Positions 58,146-64,000 of a stretch of 64,000 bases of DNA are shown here, one piece after another. The notes below the pieces were generated by a model. It did not search any database and had not been told where the DNA came from. It saw nothing but the letters and a program-made list of their open reading frames with translations. Made by a program: the position numbers and the translations under genes. How positions within the stretch are numbered: the first letter of the stretch is position 1; each line of letters begins with the position of its first letter. The DNA comes from Salvia splendens (taxonomy: Eukaryota; Streptophyta; Magnoliopsida; Lamiales; Lamiaceae), in assembly GCF_004379255.2 (NCBI RefSeq), contig NC_056037.1:16006902-16070901 (forward strand). The letters run 5' to 3'.

Positions 58146-59642
58146 GGAGCCAAGCGATCACCTGGAGGCAACTCTGGGATGAAAGGGGATCTCGGTTGAT
58201 ATTTGAAGACGTCGGGCACACAACGATAAATAGGTGCGCTGCATGGGAGGCAACCCATGGAAGGTATCTTTTATTGTTTTATGTATTTCTTTTAGTGTGT
58301 TTGCTCAGTAGGCATCACCTCTCCACCAACGTTTCAAACTTATTTCTTTGCGTAGCTTTGAATAAGTTTGGGGGGTGATATGGTGGATGGTGAACCTATG
58401 AGCATGTTTATTGTTTTCATGTTATTTTTGGGTAGTTTTAAAAATTTTGCTTAGTATTTTAGTTTAGGATTAATAAACTCCCTTGGATGAAATTGAATGG
58501 GGTCGGAGCAATTTGAATTGAATTCAAGCATGTTTGTTGGATGAGTTGCTAATGATGCTATGTGCTAAAATGTTTGTGAAAACTTGTTGATATGACCAAG
58601 CATGCTTGTATGTCCTTATTGTGATTTGCCTAAAGTGAATTGCTCGTTGCGTTGTCCTTTGCCATAACCCTGTGAGACTTGAGCCTATATATTTCTAAAT
58701 GTGTGATTATCGTCATTGTGTTATATGTTTCTAGAACTTGCTCGCGATCTTCCTTGAGTCTACATAGTGAGTATAGATTTAGGAAGTGACGTTAGGCCAT
58801 CCGTTCTAGCCTTATCTTTACTTTCACCCTAAAATAAAAATCATAATCCTTTGTTAGCCATATTTGAGCCTAATAGCCTATTATTTGATAACTTGGGGTT
58901 GTATATATGCTTGAAAATAAGTTTGGGAGAAAAGAACACTTTTGGATGATAAGAAGAGTTTAAAGATGAAGTATTGGCTTGAATATCTTTGGAAAAGTGG
59001 ATGTATGCTTTTAGTTGTGAAAAAAAAGAGTTGTAAAAAAAAAAGAATAATTTGGTGGTATAAGCTAGGCGAAGCCTAGAGGGGGTATAAGCTAGACGAA
59101 GTCTAGAAATGCGTAAGAAACCAAGTTTGGGGGAGAATTGGTAGATGACAAGAGTCTATAAAGACTACTGAGGAGTTGAGTTGTTTTAAGAACGAAGTTA
59201 TTATAGTTTCGAAAGGGATTATAAGTCACTTTGGCCAAATTTGTCTCACCTAACCAAAAAGCCTACATTACAACCTACAAATAAGACCTTTCAGATCCTT
59301 GATTTATAGTCACAAAATAGTAGAGGAGAGGTTAGATTTCGAGCAAGCCTATGGTAAACTATGCGTGATTGATTGATTTGAGAGCTTGTATTTTACCTAT
59401 ACACTTTGAGAGTGGGAGAATTACACTACATATCTATCTTGTGAGGGCAAATTGACAAGGTTGCATACGTGTTAGTAACTTGAAGCAATGATCAGTTGGT
59501 TTACATGTGTGTGAAGTTATTGATGCATGATATTGTTTATTAACTGAGGCAATGATGAGATCCAACTTATGTGTACGAGTTTATATTTGATTGTTGTCTG
59601 CTTCTTGTTTGAGGACAAACAAGTGATTAAGTTTGGGGGAGT
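58146..59642 (+). other. Non-coding 3' internal region of the LTR element
   Basis: No coding frame. Contains repeated TATAAGCTAGGCGAAGCCTAG / TATAAGCTAGACGAAG motifs near 59060-59105 (inverted CTAGGCGAAGCCTAG) and the polypurine tract at about 59630-59641. Confidence 0.6.
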
Positions 59643-61078
59643 TGACAAACTCGTATTTTAACTGTTTTATTGGGCGTTAAACGTGATGATAATTGGTGTT
59701 TAAATGCATATTACTTGAGTTTACGTCCATATTTCACTATAAAGGTGCTTTGATGAGTTTATCCAGTGTTTGAAGTTAAAATAGGTAAAAAGGGTCAAAA
59801 TGAGCCAAGGATTGACCGGGGTCTGCTTCAAACGTTAATCTACCTATCAATATGGGGTCCAAATCCTATTTTGAGAGTACCATTGTCTTCATCATTGAAA
59901 GAGCTTCGCGTGGGTACCTCACACGCCCCAATCGGAGTTCGGATGAGAGAGATACTACCGATCTACGAAAGTTGCGCGGACTGCCGGGAGCTACCCGGCC
60001 GGGTGAATTTTATGTGCAATAATTCCACCCGGCCGGGTGGACAATTTTGTTCATAAAGAGTCCAGAGACTTCTACCCGACCGGGTGAATTTTATGTGCAA
60101 TAATTCCACCAGGCCGGGTCCGTCTGACTGACGTTTTTTAGCCCAGACGCGATTTTTCTGAAGGGAAAAATAAGAGAGAGAAGCTAGGGCAACGAAAAAG
60201 CATTCTCTACCAGCCGCAAAACACACGTTCCTTCTCTCTGAAGAACTCTTGGAAGAAGATTGAAGATTCAAGCTTCGATTCCTCCGCCAATTGTAATTCG
60301 TATCATGGTTTCTCTTGTTTTTCTTAGTTTTTGTCTGATTTCCGCCATGAACATGAGTAACTAAACCCTTTATGTGGAATTCTTGGTGAAGATGCATTGA
60401 TTCATAGTTTTAATCCAATTAAGTTCATTTTTATCTTGCTCTTGTAATTGTTTGAATTATTCTTGTGCTTTTTCCTATCAATTGCTTGATCACCAATTGA
60501 GAGTGTTAGGATTTCTTAGAGTAATCGGGAGATGAATTAATTAATCTTGAAAGAAGAATAATTCACACCTTAATTCAATAAAACTCGGGAGAGTTGAGAT
60601 TATGAGTGAGATCTTTAATCTAATCAAACCTTTGGGAGTTAGGTCTAAGATTTAGAAGGGGACTTCACTTATTACACCTAATCTACAGATTTCTCACCTC
60701 GGGAAGGGGTTTAATCCACCTTTGTGATTGATTCAACAATTCTAGAGACTTTAAATGGTAAATTGGTTTTAATTGGGTTAGGCTATGAGTTGTGCATCGG
60801 ATCCTTGAATTCTGTATATTTCTCCATCATCTTACACAACTTGCTTCCTTGCTTTCTTGTTTAAGTGTTCTATTTTAATCTTTGCATTTACATGTTTTCA
60901 TTAGTTGTTAGTTTCAAAACCAAAATTCCTGATTGTCTGGATAGTAGTTGAAGTTTGTTCGTGGTACTTAGGTTTACACTTAATTGTCTTTGTGGGATAC
61001 GATATACTCTTGTTTGCTATTTGCTACGATAACCCCGTACACTTGCGGGTAATATTACGGTAAAATAAAGTTGAGTCA
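59643..61078 (+). repeat. 3' LTR of the Athila/Tat-like element
   Basis: 1436 bp, same ends as the 5' LTR. The four palindromes recur near 59990-60120, with one changed to ACCAGGCCGGGT. Confidence 0.93.
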
Positions 61079-61083
61079 AATAC

Positions 61084-62157
61084 CAAGTTGTCCCGCCAGA
61101 TACACAATGCCGGCATGATGGGCTTGATATTAGGAGGGGGTCATCTGGGAAGTGTCCGCCATCGTGGCGGTAAAGTACATGGACATTAGGGAGGAGGGCG
61201 GCCCTTGGGAACCCGCCTGGCTTGATTCGTCTCGGCCCCTCCTCCCTCTAGCCGCCTTCGCCGCCTTGGTCCCTTGCGGCCGACGGCGCATATGGGAGGA
61301 CCCCCTGCATCGTCTGTCGTGCCCTCAACCTCCTGCGAGGCAACCTCTTGTGCGGCGCTGCCTGAACCGCCCCCACTAGACAAGTATTGGCCATCCGCTT
61401 TGTGCTTTATGCATTTCGAGGTCGAGCCCGTGCTGGACTGGACACCGCCGGCCCACCTTTCGACGTCTTTGACGGCCTCCCAAACATCGACATGTTTGAA
61501 TTCTTTGCCGGTGTCGTCGAAATAGACCCGCAAAGCCAATCTCAGAATGTCGGCTCCAGTGGCTCCGCTTTTGTAATGAGTCGCTTCATTCTTGTAGATG
61601 CCGCAGAATTTTTTGACCTCTTTGTCGACTCGGTCAAAATGACTTCAGAGCATCTTCAATGTGCAGCGGCGAGACTCCTTCGGCTTAATCTCGTTGTAGG
61701 CCTTAGTGACCTTTTCCCAAAAGCACTTCCGGGATTGTTGATTCCCGACGATGGGATCGTACGAGACGCTGATCCAGGCGTTGTACAAAGCCATCGTGTC
61801 CTTGCGGCTGTACGGATGACGGCCTACATCCTCCTCCTCCTCGGCCGCCTCCTCATCTTCCTCCACGGCGTCGAATGCCCTGGAGCTTCCACCGCCTCGT
61901 CCTCCTTCCGGATTGGGTTCATCCGGATAATCCTCCCTAATTTGGGATAATCCTTGCGAATACCTCGGGGTAGAGGTACGAGCGTATGCATCCACATCAA
62001 AATGGGGTGTTGGTATCCCGCCGGCGTCGGCGAGTCTTGGGTGCCCGACGTCGACAAACCGGAACCGGAACCACCCAAGACATTGTACACGCCCCCAATC
62101 GCCAAACGTGTTGATGTCAAACCCGCCGGAGCTGGCAGAGTTTCCGTCGCCGGACAT
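61084..62157 (-). pseudogene. Harbinger ORF1 remnant of H10
   Basis: ATG at 62157 (MSGDGNSASSGGFDINTFGD). Frames change several times (for example near 62080 and 61640) but the family blocks are clear: PRYSQGLSQIREDYPDEPNP, PYSRKDTMALYNAWISVSYD, FWEKVTKAYNEIKPKE, EFKHVDVWEAVKDVERWAGG. Related to the H4 ORF1. The C-terminal codons lie on the far side of the LTR element at about 54550-54614. Confidence 0.75.
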
Positions 62158-62589
62158 TTTGTGATGAAAATTGGAGAGGTTAGATGAAAATTGGAGAGGA
62201 AATGGAGATGATTTGGGAAGAATAGATGTGTGTTTGTGTGTATAATGAGGATGAAATAGGAGTATTTATAGAGTAAAAAAACGGTCGAAAACGGTAACAT
62301 TACCGTTTGAATTTTTAATTTATTTATTTTATTAAATTCAATTTTTTTTAAAAATGATTTATTGCGTCAGCGTGACGAAGCCCACTCGCGGGCCGGCGAG
62401 TGATGTCACGCCTAGCGCGTGGCGAGCTGTCGTGCGGGCGCGTGGCGAGCTGGCGTGCCAGCCATCTCGATGGGACAGGCGTCTCGGCGAGACATGGACG
62501 AGACGGGATGCTGCAACGCGTCTCGCTACCGTCTCGTCTCGGAGGGACGAGATACGAGACACCCGCGCGACGCGTTGCGGGTGCTCTTA

Positions 62590-62994
62590 TGATCATCTTC
62601 TCAAATATCTAAAATAGGATAAATAATTGATTTTAATAATATTTTAAAATAATTTTTATTTTTGGTTTTAAAAAAATATCTATCTTTATGTTACATTAAA
62701 CGCAAATCAAAAAAATTTCAAATTTTATGAGTAAAAAAACATAATATAGAGAATATTTTTTAAAGTTTGAGTTTAGTTTAAATAGTTGGGATAAAATCAT
62801 ATTTGATGTGATATTTACACTAACATGGATTTGATGGTTTTGAGTTTAATGTAAATGGTTGAAGTAAAATTATATTTGATGCGACTTTTACACTAAAAAA
62901 TGGGTTTTAGTTTAGTGTAAATGGTTAAGTTAGTCATCTTTTTTAATAAAAAGAAGTAATACTCTCCCCTTCCCACTTTAGGAGTCTCAGTCAG
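62590..62994. other. AT-rich intergenic with imperfect duplications
   Basis: No gene. A phrase like AAATGGTTGAAGTAAAATTA followed by TATTTGATG(T/C)GA occurs about twice between 62770 and 62900, suggesting an old short duplication. Confidence 0.4.
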
Positions 62995-63755
62995 TGACTC
63001 AACTTTATTTTACTCAAATAATACCTGCAAGTGTACGGGGTTATTGTAGCAAATAGCAAGCAAGAGTATATCGTATCCCACAGAGACAATTAAGTGTCAA
63101 CCTAAGTACCACGAACTAATTTCAACTACTATCCAGACGATCAGAAATTTTGGGTTTAAAACTAACAACTACTGAAAACATGTAAATGCAGAGATTAACA
63201 TAGAACACATAAACACGAAAGCAATTAAGCAGGTTGTGTAAGATGATGGAGAAATATGCAGAATTCAAGGATCCGATGCACAACTCATAGCCTAATCCAA
63301 TTAAAACCGATTTACCATTTAAAGTCTCCAGAATTGTTGAATCAATCACAATTGTAGATTAAACCCCCTCCCGATGTGAGAAATCTGTAGATTAGGTGTA
63401 ATAATTGAAGTCCCCTTCTAATTCTTAGACCTAACTCCTAACAGTTTGATTAGATTAACGATCTTACTCAGAATCTCAGCTCTCCCGAGTTTTATTGAAT
63501 AAATGTGTGAATTATTCCTATTTCAAGATTAAATATTTCATCTCCCGATTACTCTAAGAAACCCTACACTCTCAATTGGTGATCAAGCAATTGATAGGAA
63601 AAAGCACAAGAATAATTCAAACAATTGCAAGAGCAAAATAAAACGAAATCAATTGGATTAAAACTATGAATCAATGCATCTTCACCAAGAATTCTACATG
63701 AAAGGTTTAGTTACTCATGTTCAAAGTAGAAAACAAACAAAAACTAAGGGAAACA
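62995..63755 (-). repeat. Truncated LTR fragment, related to the Athila/Tat-like LTR
   Basis: Starts TGACTCAACTTTATTTTAC, the complement of the 3' end of the LTR at 54615-56055, and follows that LTR in reverse to about 63755 with clear divergence (several indels). The other end of the LTR is missing, so this is an older, truncated copy. Confidence 0.82.
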
Positions 63756-64000
63756 ACGGAATTTATGAATAAAAACATTTCCACAATATTAAAATGCATT
63801 AAAATTACCCAAAATACTATTACTAATTTCTAAAAAATTAAAACTTACATAATTAAGATCCTAAAAATTAAAAATTTCATAATTAAAGTCTTACAAATTA
63901 AAAATTACATAATTTAAATCCTAAAAATTTAAAATTACATAATTAAATTCATAAGTGGCCGAATTTCGTCCAAATAGATGATGAATGTGTGTATTTAAAG
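63756..64000. repeat. AT-rich tandem repeats at window end
   Basis: Units of about 33 bp such as AAAATTACATAATTAAA joined to TCCTAAAAATT repeat about four times between 63825 and 63955. This resembles the AT-rich part of the PIF elements here, and may be the edge of another one outside the window. Confidence 0.45.

Larger units (their letters stand above)
54615..61078 (+). mobile_element. Athila/Tat-like LTR retrotransposon, gag-protease only, 6.46 kb
   Basis: LTRs of 1441 and 1436 bp (TGACAAACTCG...GTTGAGTCA). The target duplication AATAC is perfect at 54610-54614 and 61079-61083. The primer-binding site TGGCGCCGTTGCCGGGGA (56062-56079) complements the 3' end of tRNA-Asp, as in Athila/Tat elements. 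Polypurine tract GTTTGGGGGAG just before the 3' LTR. Gag and protease-like segments are present; reverse transcriptase and integrase are missing, so the element is non-autonomous. About two dozen LTR mismatches (about 1.6%, counted by eye) indicate a young insertion. Confidence 0.93.
54227..62586. mobile_element. PIF/Harbinger element H10, split by an LTR retrotransposon
   Basis: Left part 54227-54614 begins GGGTCATCCGTAACG and reaches the C-terminal ORF1 region (complement of SGNDSPVE). Right part 61084-62586 continues ORF1 and ends with the complement of GAGCACCCGCAACGCG, then TTA. The left flank reads TTT, not TTA, so the target is imperfect. Without the 6.47-kb insert the element would be about 1.9 kb, like H4. 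Confidence 0.82.

Overview
This is a window of plant nuclear DNA. It holds multi-exon genes with GT-AG introns, dense plant-type transposons (hAT, PIF/Harbinger, Mutator, Stowaway, a CACTA remnant, Ty3/gypsy LTR elements, a SINE) and plant gene families (GDSL lipase, B3/REM factor, GTE bromodomain factor, 4CL-like ligase). The proteins look like a eudicot, possibly an asterid such as Lamiales; that placement is a guess from protein resemblance. No rRNA, true tRNA, CRISPR or bacterial features were seen.

Layout: 1-1623 is the 3' part of a GDSL esterase/lipase gene (At3g48460 type). 1758-2320 is a hAT MITE. 4191-8950 is a two-B3-domain gene with a gag-only LTR element (6289-8086) in its fourth intron. 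9409-13355 is a full-length but broken hAT transposon. 13600-13903 is a SINE and 14069-15560 a solo LTR. 16095-22117 is a run of PIF/Harbinger elements, three of them abutting and separated by single TTA targets, one carrying a nested solo LTR. 22451-27060 is an 8-exon plant gene of unknown function. 27674-31111 (minus) is a GTE8-type bromodomain/NET gene. 31694-39736 is an 8-kb Mutator-like element. 39932-45937 holds further PIF/Harbinger elements, one with ORF1 only and its neighbour with the transposase only. 46641-47712 are nested Stowaway MITEs. 48908-54080 (minus) is a 544-residue peroxisomal 4CL-like acyl-CoA ligase. 54227-62586 is a PIF/Harbinger copy split by a young Athila/Tat-like LTR element. 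The right edge is an inverted LTR fragment.

The most unusual object is the Mutator-like element. It carries a MULE transposase gene and, convergent to it, an intact four-exon plant-mobile-domain (PMD) gene. The C-terminal tails of the two proteins are clearly homologous, so their 3' ends form an inverted duplication around a central spacer. Both termini and the spacer hold arrays of short palindromes of the form ACGCCA-N6-TGGCGT. The transposase frame has two frameshifts, whereas the PMD frame is open from start to stop. Host genes and transposon genes otherwise show no shared pathway; the window is a typical gene-plus-repeat mosaic.
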